NCBI RefSeq assembly: GCF_023715685.1
Contig: NZ_JAMBOQ010000001.1
Coordinates: forward strand, 558,001-622,000
Length of the DNA stretch: 64,000 bases
Direction of reading: 5' to 3'
Source: Priestia aryabhattai
GTDB lineage: Bacteria > Bacillota > Bacilli > Bacillales > Bacillaceae_H
Shown here: positions 36,580-47,045 of the stretch, in pieces
Numbering within the stretch: the first letter of the stretch is position 1
How the letters are laid out: each line of letters starts with the position of its first letter
Position numbers and translations under genes: made by a program
Notes under the pieces: model-generated
Seen by the model: only the letters and a program-made list of their open reading frames with translations
Told to the model about the DNA's origin: nothing
Database searches by the model: none

Positions 36580-39500
36580 TTAAACATATTGCTTTGATTC
36601 TTCTAAACGAACAGAGACTAATTTAGATACGCCAGATTCTTGCATCGTCACACCGTACAGTACATCAGCTTCTTCCATTGTACCTTTTCGGTGAGTAATA
36701 ACAATGAACTGTGTTTGATTACTAAACTTGCGTAAATACGTAGCAAAACGATGAACGTTTGCTTCATCAAGCGCCGCTTCCACTTCATCTAGCACACAAA
36801 ACGGCACTGGACGTACTTTCAAAATAGAAAACAGGAGGGCAATGGCTGTTAACGAACGCTCGCCGCCTGACAGCAACCCTAGATTCTGCAGTTTTTTCCC
36901 AGGAGGCTGGGCAACAATTTCCACCCCTGTATTTAATAAATCTTTTGGATCTGTTAATTTCAAATCCGCTTTTCCTCCCCCGAATAGTGAAGAGAACACT
37001 GTACCAAATTCATTGCGGATACGAGAGAAGGTATCAGAAAAACGTTTCTTCATTTCCTCGTCCATTTCTTCAATCACTTGATACAGAGTATTTTTCGCTT
37101 CGTCAAGGTCCGCTCGCTGCGTATTTAAAAATTCATAGCGCTCTGAAACGCGTTCATATTGTTCAATAGAACCTAAGTTTACGGTTCCTAATTCATCAAT
37201 TGCCAACTTTATCAGCTTGATTTTTTTTCTCGCTTCTTGAATATCTAATGTTAAAGGATACTTTTCTTTCGCTGCTTCAAAGCTAATTTCGTACTCTTCT
37301 GTCAGCTGCTGCAGACGGCTGTCTAGCTCTACGTCAATTCGATTGATTTTGACTTCTTCATCTTTTAAAGCATCCGCAATTTGTTTGTACTGACGCTGCA
37401 GCTCTTTTATAATCCTCTCTTCGTCTTCAAGTTTATTCTGAGCTTTTAACCGCTCTGATCTGCAGTCATCCATTAATTTTAACGTTTCTGTCTTTTCTTT
37501 TATTCGCTCATGCGCCGCTTCTTCGAGCTGAAGTTCACCCGAGTCGTTGCTCGTGATTTCGCTGGTTAAAAGAGAAAGATCATCTGTAGCTTCAGACAAA
37601 CGCTGAATGGTTTGATTAAGCTCAAAGCACACTCTTTCATATTTTTCTTGCTGATTTGTCAAAAACTGTTCTTTTTTCGCAAGAAGCACTTTTACTTCTG
37701 TAAGCTCATGTTGAACGGTTTCTTTAGACGTTTGCTGTGTATGCTTGCGTGCAGCTAACTCTTCAATGTTTTTCTCTAATACGTTTGCTTGCTGCTGATT
37801 TCCTTGCAAACTCGTATGCAGCTCATCAATTCGAGCGGACAAGCTTGTTTGATCTTGTCTAAAGCTAGCAATATCATGATCGTACATGGTTAAGCGGTCA
37901 TTCACTGCTTTTTCTTCGATGTCAATTTGCTTTACTTCTCGGTCAGATTCCTGCTCTTTGTCTTTCAAGCGTTCCACAAATGCCTGCTGTTTATTAATTT
38001 CCTGTTGAAGCATTTCAATCTGTGACTTTTTCTCTTTCACATCTCGCTCAAGCACAAGCGTCTTTTGTTCCATCTCTTGTATTTTTGCCGTAATGGCTTC
38101 CACTTCACGCTGACGACCTAACAAAGAGTTGGACTTTTGCTTCATTGAACCACCTGTCATCGAACCACCGGGGTTGACAACATCTCCTTTAACGGTCACA
38201 AAACGATAGCGATGCTGTACAAGACGTGCAAGTTCATTCGCACCTTTCAAATCATCGACAACAATAACGGTTCCAAGTAAATTTTTAATAACTCGGTCGT
38301 ACGTACCTTCGTATTTAACAAGAGATGAAGCGATTCCTACATACGCTTCGTGACTCTCTAGCATGGAAATAGTTTGGGCAGGAATATAACGGTCTTTTAC
38401 AGACGTCAGTGGTAAAAATGTAGCTCTCCCGTAACCATGTTGTTTCAAAAAGCCAATTGCCTGCCGCGCACTTTGTTCGTCTTGAACGACGATATGCTGA
38501 GCTGCTCCTCCAAGCGCAATTTCAAGCGCTGTTTCATACTCTTTTGGGACATTAATTAACTCAGCAATCGCTCCTTTAATGCCCGTAAGCTTCCCATCAC
38601 GCGCTTTTAACACTTCTTTTACACCGTGAAAATAACCTTCATAGTCTTCTTGCATCTCTTCAAGCATTTCTTTTCGTGATTTTGTCTGCTGGACATACTG
38701 ATAAGCTTGATAAAGCGTAGACTCCTGTTTACGATAGGCTTGTCTTAATGACTCAAGCTGCTCTACTTGTTGCTTATACACTTGTACAGCTTGCTGAAGC
38801 TCTTGACGAAACTGAGCGAGCCTTTTGATCGCCGCTTCTTTTCGCTGTGTTAATTCACGGCGCTGTTCTACGTATTGCTCGTTGGATTTTGTTAAGCGCT
38901 GCTCTTTTTCAAACGTTTGCATTTTTTGCTGTTCTAAAAATGAAATTTCATTTCGAGCAGATGTTTGAGCGTTCGCTAATTCAAAATACTCGCTTTTCAT
39001 CTGTTCAAGTTTTTCTTCTAAATTCTCGCTGTACTGTCTGAACAACTGTTCCTGCTCAGTAAGCTTCAGACGTATCTCTTGTACTTCTTTTTGAGATTGC
39101 TCAAGATCTTTTCCTTCGCTGTCTTTTGCTTTACTTAATTCTTGATGCTTATGAGTATACTCTTTTACTAAACGTTCCAGCTGTTCTTTATTTTGAAAGG
39201 CATTTTTCTTACGCTCTTTTAATACTTCTTTTTTGCCTTCTAGCTTTTCTACTTCTTCACTTACATATAGTAGTTTTTTATGTAAAGAGTCTAGTTGTTC
39301 ATCTATTTGCTGAATGTGCAAACGAAGAGTCTGGATTTCTCCTTCACGCGTGCGAATATTCGTCGCGAGAGATTCTTCAAGCTGCTCGTGTTGAGCCATT
39401 TCAGCTTTTAATTTTTCCCATTTCTGATGAAGATCTTCAACTTCAAATACCGTAACAGCCACATCAATCTGCTCTAATTCTTCTTTTTTCTGCAAATAAT

Positions 39501-40140
39501 CTTTTGCAATAGACGATTGAATCTGTAAAGGCTCTAACTGACCTTCAATTTCATGAAGAATATCTACCACTCGATTTAAATTTTCTTGCGTTTCGAGAAG
39601 TCGAAGCTCCGCTTTTCGTTTACGCGTTTTGTATTTTAATACACCTGCTGCTTCTTCAAAAATTTTACGGCGCTCGTCAGATTTACTGCTTAGTACTTCT
39701 TCTACTTTTCCTTGACTGATAATCGAAAAAGCTTCTCTTCCAAGTCCTGAATCCATAAATAAATCGACAATATCTTTCAAGCGGCACGGCTGGTTGTTAA
39801 TAAAAAACTCACTGTCTCCTGAGCGGTACACGCGCCTTGTAATACTAACTTCATGATAATCAAGCGGGAGAAACTGGTCATCATTTTCCAAAGTCAGCGT
39901 TACGTCAGCCACGTTTACCGCACGGCGTGATTCGCTTCCTGCAAAAATAATGTCCTCCATTTTCCCTCCACGAAGCGATTTGGCTGACTGTTCTCCAAGC
40001 ACCCAGCGTATGGCATCCGTAATGTTGCTTTTTCCGCTTCCATTCGGTCCTACTACCGCCGTTACACCTGGCACAAAATCTATCGATACTTTTTCTGCAA
40101 ACGATTTGAACCCTGCAATATCTAATCGTTTGAGGAACAT
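36580..40140 (-). CDS. smc: Chromosome segregation/condensin protein SMC
   Basis: SMC with ScpA/ScpB organises and segregates the chromosome. The product (1186 aa, family norm) has Walker A GPNGSGKS at residues 31-38, long coiled coils (about 170-500 and 680-1000), a hinge domain with glycine-rich VNPGGSMTGGS (about 655-665), and the C-terminal signature LSGGERSLTAIALLF followed by Walker B PFCVLDEVEAALDEANV. It lies between rnc and ftsY. Confidence 0.97.
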   Translation of the reverse strand: MFLKRLDIAGFKSFAEKVSIDFVPGVTAVVGPNGSGKSNITDAIRWVLGEQSAKSLRGGKMEDIIFAGSESRRAVNVADVTLTLENDDQFLPLDYHEVSITRRVYRSGDSEFFINNQPCRLKDIVDLFMDSGLGREAFSIISQGKVEEVLSSKSDERRKIFEEAAGVLKYKTRKRKAELRLLETQENLNRVVDILHEIEGQLEPLQIQSSIAKDYLQKKEELEQIDVAVTVFEVEDLHQKWEKLKAEMAQHEQLEESLATNIRTREGEIQTLRLHIQQIDEQLDSLHKKLLYVSEEVEKLEGKKEVLKERKKNAFQNKEQLERLVKEYTHKHQELSKAKDSEGKDLEQSQKEVQEIRLKLTEQEQLFRQYSENLEEKLEQMKSEYFELANAQTSARNEISFLEQQKMQTFEKEQRLTKSNEQYVEQRRELTQRKEAAIKRLAQFRQELQQAVQVYKQQVEQLESLRQAYRKQESTLYQAYQYVQQTKSRKEMLEEMQEDYEGYFHGVKEVLKARDGKLTGIKGAIAELINVPKEYETALEIALGGAAQHIVVQDEQSARQAIGFLKQHGYGRATFLPLTSVKDRYIPAQTISMLESHEAYVGIASSLVKYEGTYDRVIKNLLGTVIVVDDLKGANELARLVQHRYRFVTVKGDVVNPGGSMTGGSMKQKSNSLLGRQREVEAITAKIQEMEQKTLVLERDVKEKKSQIEMLQQEINKQQAFVERLKDKEQESDREVKQIDIEEKAVNDRLTMYDHDIASFRQDQTSLSARIDELHTSLQGNQQQANVLEKNIEELAARKHTQQTSKETVQHELTEVKVLLAKKEQFLTNQQEKYERVCFELNQTIQRLSEATDDLSLLTSEITSNDSGELQLEEAAHERIKEKTETLKLMDDCRSERLKAQNKLEDEERIIKELQRQYKQIADALKDEEVKINRIDVELDSRLQQLTEEYEISFEAAKEKYPLTLDIQEARKKIKLIKLAIDELGTVNLGSIEQYERVSERYEFLNTQRADLDEAKNTLYQVIEEMDEEMKKRFSDTFSRIRNEFGTVFSSLFGGGKADLKLTDPKDLLNTGVEIVAQPPGKKLQNLGLLSGGERSLTAIALLFSILKVRPVPFCVLDEVEAALDEANVHRFATYLRKFSNQTQFIVITHRKGTMEEADVLYGVTMQESGVSKLVSVRLEESKQYV

Positions 40141-40178
40141 AGAAATCCCTCCTCACACATGTAATCTTTTCATAGCAA

Positions 40179-40213
40179 ATCCCCCTTTATAACGAATACG
40201 TTAAGAGGGGGAT
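40179..40213 (-). other. Hairpin between rnc and smc
   Basis: ATCCCCCT and AGGGGGAT (40179-40186 with 40206-40213) pair perfectly, and the interior AACG-tatt-CGTT continues the stem, giving a long imperfect duplex just after the rnc stop. No T-run follows. A double-stranded stem next to the RNase III gene is a plausible RNase III cleavage or autoregulation site; this is inference. Confidence 0.5.
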
Positions 40214-40217
40214 CATT

Positions 40218-40964
40218 TTATTTCGTTTGACTTGCTCTAATTTTCGTAATAGCTACTTGAGCCGCTTTTTGCTCTGCTTCTTTTTTCGAACGGCCTACAC
40301 CAACGCCGAGCTCTTCACCATTTAACGATACGCGAGATAAGAATTCGCGATTATGCGCTGGACCTTTTTCTTGCAAAACTTTGTATTCTAATTGTCCAAC
40401 TCCATCACGTTGAATCACTTCTTGAAGCTGGCTTTTGAAATCCATCACATGAGAAAAAGCACCTTCATTAATTTTTGGAAAGACAACTTTTTTTAGAATC
40501 GTCACTACCGTATCAAGCCCTTGGTCTAAATAAAGAGCTCCGATAAATGCTTCAAACACATCGGCCAGTAAAGCCGGTCTAGATCGGCCGCCTGTCATCT
40601 CTTCACCTTTTCCAAGTAACACTAGTTTACCAAAATCCATTTCATTTGCAAAAGTAACAAGCGACGGTTCGCACACAACTGCTGCACGAAGCTTCGTTAA
40701 CTCACCTTCACTCATCGTTGGATACTTTTTAAATAAAAATTGTGATACGGTTAGCTCTAATACGGCATCTCCCAAAAACTCAAGACGCTCGTTGTCTTCA
40801 TACGGTCTTCTGCGATGCTCATTCACATAGGATGAATGTGTAAATGCTTGAAAAAGAAGCGCTTCATTTGTAAACTGAATACCAATTTCCTTTTGAAACT
40901 CTGCAAAATTTTGCTTGAATTTCACGTTCATCTTTCGATCTCGATTTGAATATTGTTTAGGCAT
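40218..40964 (-). CDS. rnc: Ribonuclease III
   Basis: RNase III cuts double-stranded RNA in rRNA, scRNA and mRNA processing. From ATG 40964 (GCGGAGG upstream) the product is 248 aa, with the nuclease signature [14 protein letters not shown], the [13 protein letters not shown] motif, and a C-terminal dsRNA-binding domain ([18 protein letters not shown]). The open frame reaches 41015 without family sequence. Confidence 0.97.
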   Translation of the reverse strand: MPKQYSNRDRKMNVKFKQNFAEFQKEIGIQFTNEALLFQAFTHSSYVNEHRRRPYEDNERLEFLGDAVLELTVSQFLFKKYPTMSEGELTKLRAAVVCEPSLVTFANEMDFGKLVLLGKGEEMTGGRSRPALLADVFEAFIGALYLDQGLDTVVTILKKVVFPKINEGAFSHVMDFKSQLQEVIQRDGVGQLEYKVLQEKGPAHNREFLSRVSLNGEELGVGVGRSKKEAEQKAAQVAITKIRASQTK

Positions 40965-41093
40965 AAAATACCTCCGCTTACCTGCTTCAATTGTTTCGTA
41001 GTTTTTTCCTAACATCTCTCATTATAAAACGAGGTATCCTAAAAGATACACTACCTTTTCAAAAAAAGATGTCTTTTTTTGAAATTCTTAAAA

Positions 41094-41126
41094 AGAAGAG
41101 AAAGCCCCGCTGTTTAACGGGGCTTT
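41094..41126 (-). terminator. Intrinsic terminator after acpP
   Basis: AAAGCCCCG (41101-41109) and CGGGGCTTT (41118-41126) form a perfect 9-bp stem, followed on the minus strand by a pyrimidine-rich CTCTTCTTTTT. It ends the fapR operon before rnc. Confidence 0.8.
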
Positions 41127-41144
41127 TCATACATATACTACAGA

Positions 41145-41378
41145 TTAAATTTGGCTCTGTATGTAATTAACTGCATCTCCTACAGTTGAAATTTTTTCAG
41201 CTTCTTCGTCAGAAATTTCGATATCGAATTCCTCTTCAAGCTCCATTACAAATTCAACTACGTCTAGAGAGTCAGCACCTAAGTCTTCTTTGAAACTAGA
41301 TTCTAGTTTCACTTCACTTTTGTCTACACCAAGACGATCAACAATGATTGTTGTTACGCGTTCTAGTACCTCTGCCAT
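41145..41378 (-). CDS. acpP: Acyl carrier protein
   Basis: ACP carries growing acyl chains on a phosphopantetheine arm. The product (77 aa) is acidic and has the attachment serine S37 in GADSLDVVE. It follows fabG by about 140 nt and is the last gene of the fatty-acid operon. Confidence 0.97.
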   Translation of the reverse strand: MAEVLERVTTIIVDRLGVDKSEVKLESSFKEDLGADSLDVVEFVMELEEEFDIEISDEEAEKISTVGDAVNYIQSQI

Positions 41379-41516
41379 TGTTCTTCACCTCCCCTCAAGT
41401 CATTATAGATGATTTCCATCTAAAATACTATGGTTGAATAATAAAGTTTATCGGTCGCCTAGTAAACGTCCCTTTGTACTTTATCACCAAATTACACTTT
41501 TCGCAAAGTGCATTTT

Positions 41517-42257
41517 TTACATCACCATTCCGCCGTCAACGTGAATCGTTTGACCCGTAATATAACGGCTTGCATCTGATGCTAAAAACGCAACTGCGTT
41601 CGCAACATCCTCAGGCTGGCCGAAGCTTGCAAGAGGAATTTGCTTTAACATTTCCGCCTGCACTTCTTCATTCAATTTATCCGTCATGTCTGTTGCAATG
41701 AAACCAGGGGCAACTGCATTCACTGTAATATTGCGGCTTGCTAATTCTTTGGCAGTTGTTTTTGTTAAACCAATCACGCCTGATTTTGCTGCTACATAAT
41801 TTGCTTGTCCAGCATTACCGCTGACGCCGACAATTGATGAAATATTAATGATGCGTCCTGCGCGCTGCTTCATCATTTGACGAGTAACCGCTTTTGTGCA
41901 CAAAAATACGCCTTTTAAGTTTGTATTAATAACATCATCCCATTCGTCTTCTTTCATACGCATAAGAAGATTATCACGTGTGATGCCCGCGTTGTTTACT
42001 AAAATGTCTACTGAACCAAATGTAGAAATCGCTTCTTTTATCATTGCTTGTACAGAATCACTTTCTGCCACATTTGCTTGTACAGCAATTGCATCCGTTC
42101 CTAATCCTTTAATTTCATCCACAACTTCAAGAGCTTTCGCTTCACTGCCAGAATAGTTTACAACTACTTTAGCACCAAGCTTTCCAAGCTCAATTGCAAC
42201 GGCACGACCAATTCCGCGAGAAGCGCCTGTTACAACCGCAACTTTCCCTTGTAACAT
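41517..42257 (-). CDS. fabG: 3-oxoacyl-ACP reductase FabG
   Basis: FabG reduces 3-ketoacyl-ACP with NADPH in fatty acid elongation. The product (246 aa) is a short-chain dehydrogenase with TGASRGIG at residues 10-17, NNAGIT, the active-site YVAAK, and the C-terminal [14 protein letters not shown]. It begins 1 nt after the fabD stop. Confidence 0.97.
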   Translation of the reverse strand: MLQGKVAVVTGASRGIGRAVAIELGKLGAKVVVNYSGSEAKALEVVDEIKGLGTDAIAVQANVAESDSVQAMIKEAISTFGSVDILVNNAGITRDNLLMRMKEDEWDDVINTNLKGVFLCTKAVTRQMMKQRAGRIINISSIVGVSGNAGQANYVAAKSGVIGLTKTTAKELASRNITVNAVAPGFIATDMTDKLNEEVQAEMLKQIPLASFGQPEDVANAVAFLASDASRYITGQTIHVDGGMVM

Positions 42258-42258
42258 C

Positions 42259-43203
42259 TTATTCTCCCCCTTTTAGTGCGTCAATCGTTGATTTTAATGA
42301 TGTAAGATCATTAACAGCATAAACAGTCGCACGGCGATTTACTTTTTTCACAAGACCTGATAATACTTTTCCTGGTCCAATTTCAACAAAGGTATCTACA
42401 CCTTTTGCAAGAAGTGTCTCAACTGTTTCTTCCCATCTCACTGGAGAATATAGTTGTTCCACTAGCTTGTTTTGAATATCTTGACTGTCAGTAACCGGCT
42501 TTGCTGTTACGTTTGCTATGACTGGAACTTTCGCATCGCTAAAGCCCACTGTTTCTAGCGTATCACGTAGTTTTTCAGCAGCTGGCTTCATTAAGCTAGA
42601 GTGGAACGGACCGCTTACCACTAGAGGAATCACGCGTTTTGCACCTTTTTCTTTGGCAAGAGCTCCTGCTTTTTCTACCCCATTTACCGTACCTGAAATA
42701 ACAATTTGACCCGGACAGTTAATATTTGCAAGCTGAACAGCGTCGCCTTCGCTTGTAATTTGAGCGGTAACGGCTTCTAGATCTTCCGCTGACATGCCAA
42801 GCACTGCTGCCATTGTGCCTTGACCTGCTGGTACAGCTTCGTCCATATAGCGACCTCTTTTGTGAACAGCAACAACGGCATCTTTAAACGATAAAACATC
42901 AGCAGCCACAAGCGCACTGTATTCTCCTAGACTGTGACCCGCAACAAAATCAGGTTTAATTCCGCTCGTTTTAAATGCTTCAAGCAGCATTGTACTCGTT
43001 GTTAAAAGAGCAGGTTGAGCGTGATAAGTTAAAGTCAGTTCTTCTTGAGGCCCTTCAAAAATAATGTTTGAAAGACTGAAGCCTAAAGCTTCGTCAGCTG
43101 TATGAATCAGCTTTTTCGCTTCCTCTGTTCCGTCATATAAATCTTTTCCCATACCAACAGTTTGTGACCCTTGGCCTGGAAAGATAAAAGCAATTTGACC
43201 CAT
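42259..43203 (-). CDS. fabD: Malonyl-CoA:ACP transacylase FabD
   Basis: FabD loads malonyl groups onto ACP. The product (314 aa) has FPGQGSQ at the N-terminus, the catalytic serine in [10 protein letters not shown] (about residues 90-99), and the histidine in [10 protein letters not shown]. It lies 3 nt after plsX. Confidence 0.97.
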   Translation of the reverse strand: MGQIAFIFPGQGSQTVGMGKDLYDGTEEAKKLIHTADEALGFSLSNIIFEGPQEELTLTYHAQPALLTTSTMLLEAFKTSGIKPDFVAGHSLGEYSALVAADVLSFKDAVVAVHKRGRYMDEAVPAGQGTMAAVLGMSAEDLEAVTAQITSEGDAVQLANINCPGQIVISGTVNGVEKAGALAKEKGAKRVIPLVVSGPFHSSLMKPAAEKLRDTLETVGFSDAKVPVIANVTAKPVTDSQDIQNKLVEQLYSPVRWEETVETLLAKGVDTFVEIGPGKVLSGLVKKVNRRATVYAVNDLTSLKSTIDALKGGE

Positions 43204-43206
43204 TTC

Positions 43207-44211
43207 TTACCTCTCCTTTTCTTCATTAGCAGTTTGTTCGATTGCTTTTTGAATAGTGGAAGACACATTGTTTTCCACCATATTTACAGCTTGCTTAATC
43301 GCGCTAAATACCGCATTCGCATCCGACGAACCGTGCGCTTTGATAACAGGCGCATGCAACCCAAAAAGCCCTGCTCCTCCATATTCACTGTAATCCATTT
43401 TCGCTTTTAAACCCTGCAGTTGAGGCTTTAGCACCGCTGCGGCTAACTTGCTTTTTAACGTGCTCATTAATTCTTGTTTAATCATAGAAAACAATGAAAG
43501 CGCCGTTCCCTCAATGCTCTTAAGAGTCATATTCCCTGTAAAACCATCGGTTACAACCACATCCGCTGCGCCGTTTAGCAAATCACGAGATTCCACGTTG
43601 CCTACAAAATTGAGATCAGCGTTTTTTAGTAGCTGAAAGGCTTGCTTTGTTAAGTCATTTCCTTTTTTATCCTCAGTTCCAATGTTCAACAGTCCCACTC
43701 TAGGAGCTTGAATGCCGCGTACTTTTTCGGCATACACCGACCCCATCACGGCGTACTGCAGCAAATGTTCAGGCTTGGCATCAACGTTTGCACCGACGTC
43801 TAGCATTAAAAAGCCTTTTCCATCTAGGGTCGGAAGCGTCGGAGCAAGTGCTGGACGTTCAATGCCTTTAATGCGACCTACAATAAAAAGTCCCGCTGTC
43901 ATTAACGCACCTGTGTTTCCTGCTGAAATACAAGCATCAGCACGACCTTCGGCTACTTCATTTGCCATTAATACCATAGATGCTTGTTTTTTACGGCGCA
44001 CAGCTCGTACTGGCTCATCAGTTGCATCAATGGTTTCTTCTGTATGAATAATCGAAATACGATCAGGATTTGTTAAATACTTTTTAATTTCTGATTCGTT
44101 TCCAATCAACGTAATATGTAATTCTTTAAATTGAGCAGTAGCTTTTTCTACACCTTCGATAATGGCTTTCGGTGCATGATCTCCGCCCATTGCATCAATA
44201 GCTAGTTTCAT
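43207..44211 (-). CDS. plsX: Phosphate acyltransferase PlsX
   Basis: PlsX makes acyl-phosphate from acyl-ACP, the substrate of PlsY in phospholipid synthesis. I choose ATG 44211 (334 aa, [14 protein letters not shown]), since GGATGA lies eight bases upstream; an ATG at 44223 sits directly against the ribosome-binding site. The SAGNTGALM and [11 protein letters not shown] motifs are present. It follows fapR. Confidence 0.96.
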   Translation of the reverse strand: MKLAIDAMGGDHAPKAIIEGVEKATAQFKELHITLIGNESEIKKYLTNPDRISIIHTEETIDATDEPVRAVRRKKQASMVLMANEVAEGRADACISAGNTGALMTAGLFIVGRIKGIERPALAPTLPTLDGKGFLMLDVGANVDAKPEHLLQYAVMGSVYAEKVRGIQAPRVGLLNIGTEDKKGNDLTKQAFQLLKNADLNFVGNVESRDLLNGAADVVVTDGFTGNMTLKSIEGTALSLFSMIKQELMSTLKSKLAAAVLKPQLQGLKAKMDYSEYGGAGLFGLHAPVIKAHGSSDANAVFSAIKQAVNMVENNVSSTIQKAIEQTANEEKER

Positions 44212-44231
44212 GTTGCGTCTCATCCTTTTTA

Positions 44232-44795
44232 TTATTTATCCTTTGTAGAACGATACATTTTAAAAATGCCAGAGAACACTTGCTCTTGCCCTACATAGCT
44301 GTTTACCTCAACGGTGGTTCGCACTTCACTAGTTGACAGAACTTTCGCTTTTGCTATCACTCGTTCATGAAGCTTAACAGGGCGATGATAACGGATCGAC
44401 GCATCTGCTGTGAGCGCTAGTTCGTTGTTAATAACAGCGACAGCTAACGAATTAGCTTGCGCAAAAAGGTGGTGACCACGAGCAATTTGATTACGCTGAA
44501 ACACATGCTCTGTTTTCACATCAAAAATAGATATCGCTGATTGATCTAGTTCAATGTCGATAACTTCTCCAATTACTTCTTCAATCGGAAGCGAACGCAC
44601 TTCCTCGTCTAGTTGTTTTGAAGCTACATGCTTAATACGTTCTCGCAGTTCAGGAATCGACAACTCTAGGCGGTCTAATCGAATTGTTTGAACGCTCACT
44701 GAAAAACGGTCTGCTAGTTCTTCATCCGTAATAAATGGGTTTTCTTCAATTGTCGTTTTTAATAGCTGCTGTCTTTCTTTTTTACTGCGCTTCAT
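44232..44795 (-). CDS. fapR: Fatty acid biosynthesis repressor FapR
   Basis: FapR represses fatty-acid and phospholipid genes and is released by malonyl-CoA. The product (187 aa) has an N-terminal DeoR-like HTH ([21 protein letters not shown], about residues 22-42) and a C-terminal hot-dog effector domain with [15 protein letters not shown]. It heads fapR-plsX-fabD-fabG-acpP and has its own operator. Confidence 0.97.
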   Translation of the reverse strand: MKRSKKERQQLLKTTIEENPFITDEELADRFSVSVQTIRLDRLELSIPELRERIKHVASKQLDEEVRSLPIEEVIGEVIDIELDQSAISIFDVKTEHVFQRNQIARGHHLFAQANSLAVAVINNELALTADASIRYHRPVKLHERVIAKAKVLSTSEVRTTVEVNSYVGQEQVFSGIFKMYRSTKDK

Positions 44796-44813
44796 TCTCC
44801 ACCATCCGAACTT

Positions 44814-44830
44814 TTAATACTAGGTACTAA
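44814..44830 (-). promoter_or_regulatory. FapR operator
   Basis: TTAGTACCTAGTATTAA on the minus strand is a 17-bp near-palindrome that matches the known FapR box. It lies just downstream of the predicted -10, about 20 nt before the fapR ATG, so bound FapR would block initiation and repress its own operon. Confidence 0.88.
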
Positions 44831-44834
44831 TAGC

Positions 44835-44863
44835 AGTATATAATCATTACCTTCTAATTGCAA
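44835..44863 (-). promoter_or_regulatory. Predicted promoter of the fapR operon
   Basis: TTGCAA (44863-44858) and TATACT (44840-44835) are exactly 17 bp apart on the minus strand. The start point would fall within the FapR box. Confidence 0.7.
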
Positions 44864-44962
44864 CATTTTTCACATGATGCATTCTTTGCAGTGTAATATG
44901 TATATTAATGGCTAACAGCCGCTAACTTTTTCATTCCTAGCTGCTTTTTATCTTTATGAACG

Positions 44963-44994
44963 AAAAAGCAATAGACCACGGCCTATTGCTTTTT
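44963..44994 (-). terminator. Intrinsic terminator after recG
   Basis: AAAAAGCAATAG (44963-44974) and CTATTGCTTTTT (44983-44994) form a perfect 12-bp stem with flanking A and T runs, at the recG stop codon. It is symmetrical and could work on both strands. Confidence 0.85.
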
Positions 44995-44996
44995 TA

Positions 44997-47045
44997 CTAA
45001 TCAAATTTTTCTCCAGTTAATACGCCCGTTGCTTCTAATTGTATTCTCAGCAGTTTAAACTGATCTTCTGTCCAAAAGCTTTCGGAATTTACAAGTTTAG
45101 CAGCATCTTCTCGAGCCACTTCAAGCGCACGGTAATCGTGCACCATATCGGCTACTTTAAACTCAGGCATCCCGCTTTGTTTTCTACCAAAGAAATCACC
45201 CGGCCCACGAAGCTCTAAGTCTCTTTCCGATAATACAAACCCATCGTTTGTTTCGGTCATAATGGTCATTCGTTCTTTTCCAACTTCTGATTTCGGATCC
45301 GCGAGCAGAATACAATACGACTGTGCATCTCCTCGCCCTACGCGTCCTCTTAGCTGATGAAGCTGAGATAACCCAAAGCGCTCTGCATCATAAATGACCA
45401 TCACGGTTGCATTCGGAACGTTCACTCCTACTTCTACAACCGTTGTCGATACTAAAATCTGCACGCCATTTACGCTAAACTGTTTCATCACTTCTTCTTT
45501 TTCATCAGGTGACAATCTTCCGTGCATGAGACCAACGCTTGCTTTTCCATTAAAATAGTGAGTGAGTGTTGCATGCACATCAATTGCATTTTGAACATCT
45601 AGCTTGTCCGATTCTTCAATCAACGGACAAATAACGTAAGCTTGTCTGCCGTCATGTATTTCTTTTTCAACAAAATGTAAAATGCGTTCAAGCATATCAT
45701 GTTTTACCCAGTACGTTTCGATTGCCTTACGTCCTGCTGGCATTTCATCAATAATGGACACATCCATTTCTCCAAACACCGTAATAGCAAGGGTTCTTGG
45801 AATAGGCGTCGCCGTCATAAACAATACATCCGGACTCTCTCCTTTTTCACGTAAAACCCGGCGCTGCCCAACTCCAAAGCGGTGCTGTTCATCCGTAATG
45901 ACGAGTCCTAAACTATTATATATAACTTCGTCTTGAATTAAGGCATGGGTACCTACTAATACATGAACATCTCCGTCTTTCACTCGCTGAAGCAGCTCTC
46001 TTCTCGCTTTTCCTTTAACAGACCCTGTTAGCAAGCCTACGCTGATTCCTACCTTTTCAAGCATCGCAGTTAATGACTCAGCATGCTGTTCAGCTAAAAT
46101 TTCAGTCGGTACCATTAAAGCACCTTGATGTCCTGCTAAAACAGTGGCGTATAAAGCAACCGCTGCTACGACTGTTTTACCTGACCCTACATCACCTTGC
46201 AGCAAGCGATTCATGCGATAAGACGATTTCATATCGTGCGTAATTTCGTTTACTACACGTTTTTGAGCGTTTGTTAACGGAAACGGCAGCAAGTTCGTGA
46301 AATTTACCAGTTCGGTTGAATCAAATGCTTGCTTCATTCCAGGCGTTTCTTCTCTTTCGCGCTTTCTAAGCGCCTGCATTTTTAATTGAAAAAGTAGAAA
46401 TTCTTCATAGACAAATCGACGTCTTGCTTGTTTTAAATCTTCATGATCACGAGGTAAGTGAATACTTCTAACTGCTTCTTCACGCGTTACTAGTTTGTAC
46501 CTAGAACGAATAGAGGCCGGGAGCATATCCTGAATGCTACTGCCATAATTCTTCAACGCAAGAGAGACGAACTTCCGCATTCCTTTGACCGTTAAGCTGC
46601 CTTTAACTGAGTAAACAGGCTCAATCGTTTGATTTTTAACAAATGGAGAAAATTGAAGCTCCTGCAAATTAATCGTTTGCCGATGCTGATCCCATTTCCC
46701 CGTAACCGTAACAGTTTGATCGATTTCTAACTTTGATTTATAGTAAGGGCGATTAAAACAAGTAACCGTAATCAAATAGCGGTTTACCAGCAGCCGAAAC
46801 GTAAGGCGCGAACGTTTTTTTCCGTAATACGTAAGCGAGGGGACGCTGTGAACTTTTCCTTCTACGGTGACCTTTTCATCGTGCTTTGCTTCAGCCAAAT
46901 CTTTTAACTCATAATCTTCATAGCGGTATGGGAAATGTTCTAACAAGTCATGCACACTGTGAATATGCATATCCTCTAGTGCTTGTGCTGTTTCATCTCC
47001 GATACCTTTAATGGTTTTAATTGAAATAGTTGTTAGTTCATTCAC
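44997..47045 (-). CDS. recG: ATP-dependent DNA helicase RecG
   Basis: RecG remodels stalled forks and Holliday junctions. The product (682 aa, family norm) starts at GTG 47045 and has an N-terminal wedge/OB domain, Walker A QGDVGSGKT (about residues 280-288), the DEQHRFG box, and the C-terminal helicase motifs QLRGRVGRG and RGPGDFFGRKQSG. Its start overlaps the sdaAA stop by 8 nt, suggesting coupled translation. Confidence 0.97.
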   Translation of the reverse strand: MNELTTISIKTIKGIGDETAQALEDMHIHSVHDLLEHFPYRYEDYELKDLAEAKHDEKVTVEGKVHSVPSLTYYGKKRSRLTFRLLVNRYLITVTCFNRPYYKSKLEIDQTVTVTGKWDQHRQTINLQELQFSPFVKNQTIEPVYSVKGSLTVKGMRKFVSLALKNYGSSIQDMLPASIRSRYKLVTREEAVRSIHLPRDHEDLKQARRRFVYEEFLLFQLKMQALRKREREETPGMKQAFDSTELVNFTNLLPFPLTNAQKRVVNEITHDMKSSYRMNRLLQGDVGSGKTVVAAVALYATVLAGHQGALMVPTEILAEQHAESLTAMLEKVGISVGLLTGSVKGKARRELLQRVKDGDVHVLVGTHALIQDEVIYNSLGLVITDEQHRFGVGQRRVLREKGESPDVLFMTATPIPRTLAITVFGEMDVSIIDEMPAGRKAIETYWVKHDMLERILHFVEKEIHDGRQAYVICPLIEESDKLDVQNAIDVHATLTHYFNGKASVGLMHGRLSPDEKEEVMKQFSVNGVQILVSTTVVEVGVNVPNATVMVIYDAERFGLSQLHQLRGRVGRGDAQSYCILLADPKSEVGKERMTIMTETNDGFVLSERDLELRGPGDFFGRKQSGMPEFKVADMVHDYRALEVAREDAAKLVNSESFWTEDQFKLLRIQLEATGVLTGEKFD

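Noticed and set aside
40218..41015. Longer N-terminal forms of rnc and of many other genes (sucC, rplS, rpsP, trmFO, def, rsgA, prpC, ylqD)
   Set aside because: The upstream codons lack family sequence, and a well-placed Shine-Dalgarno marks the shorter start in each case.
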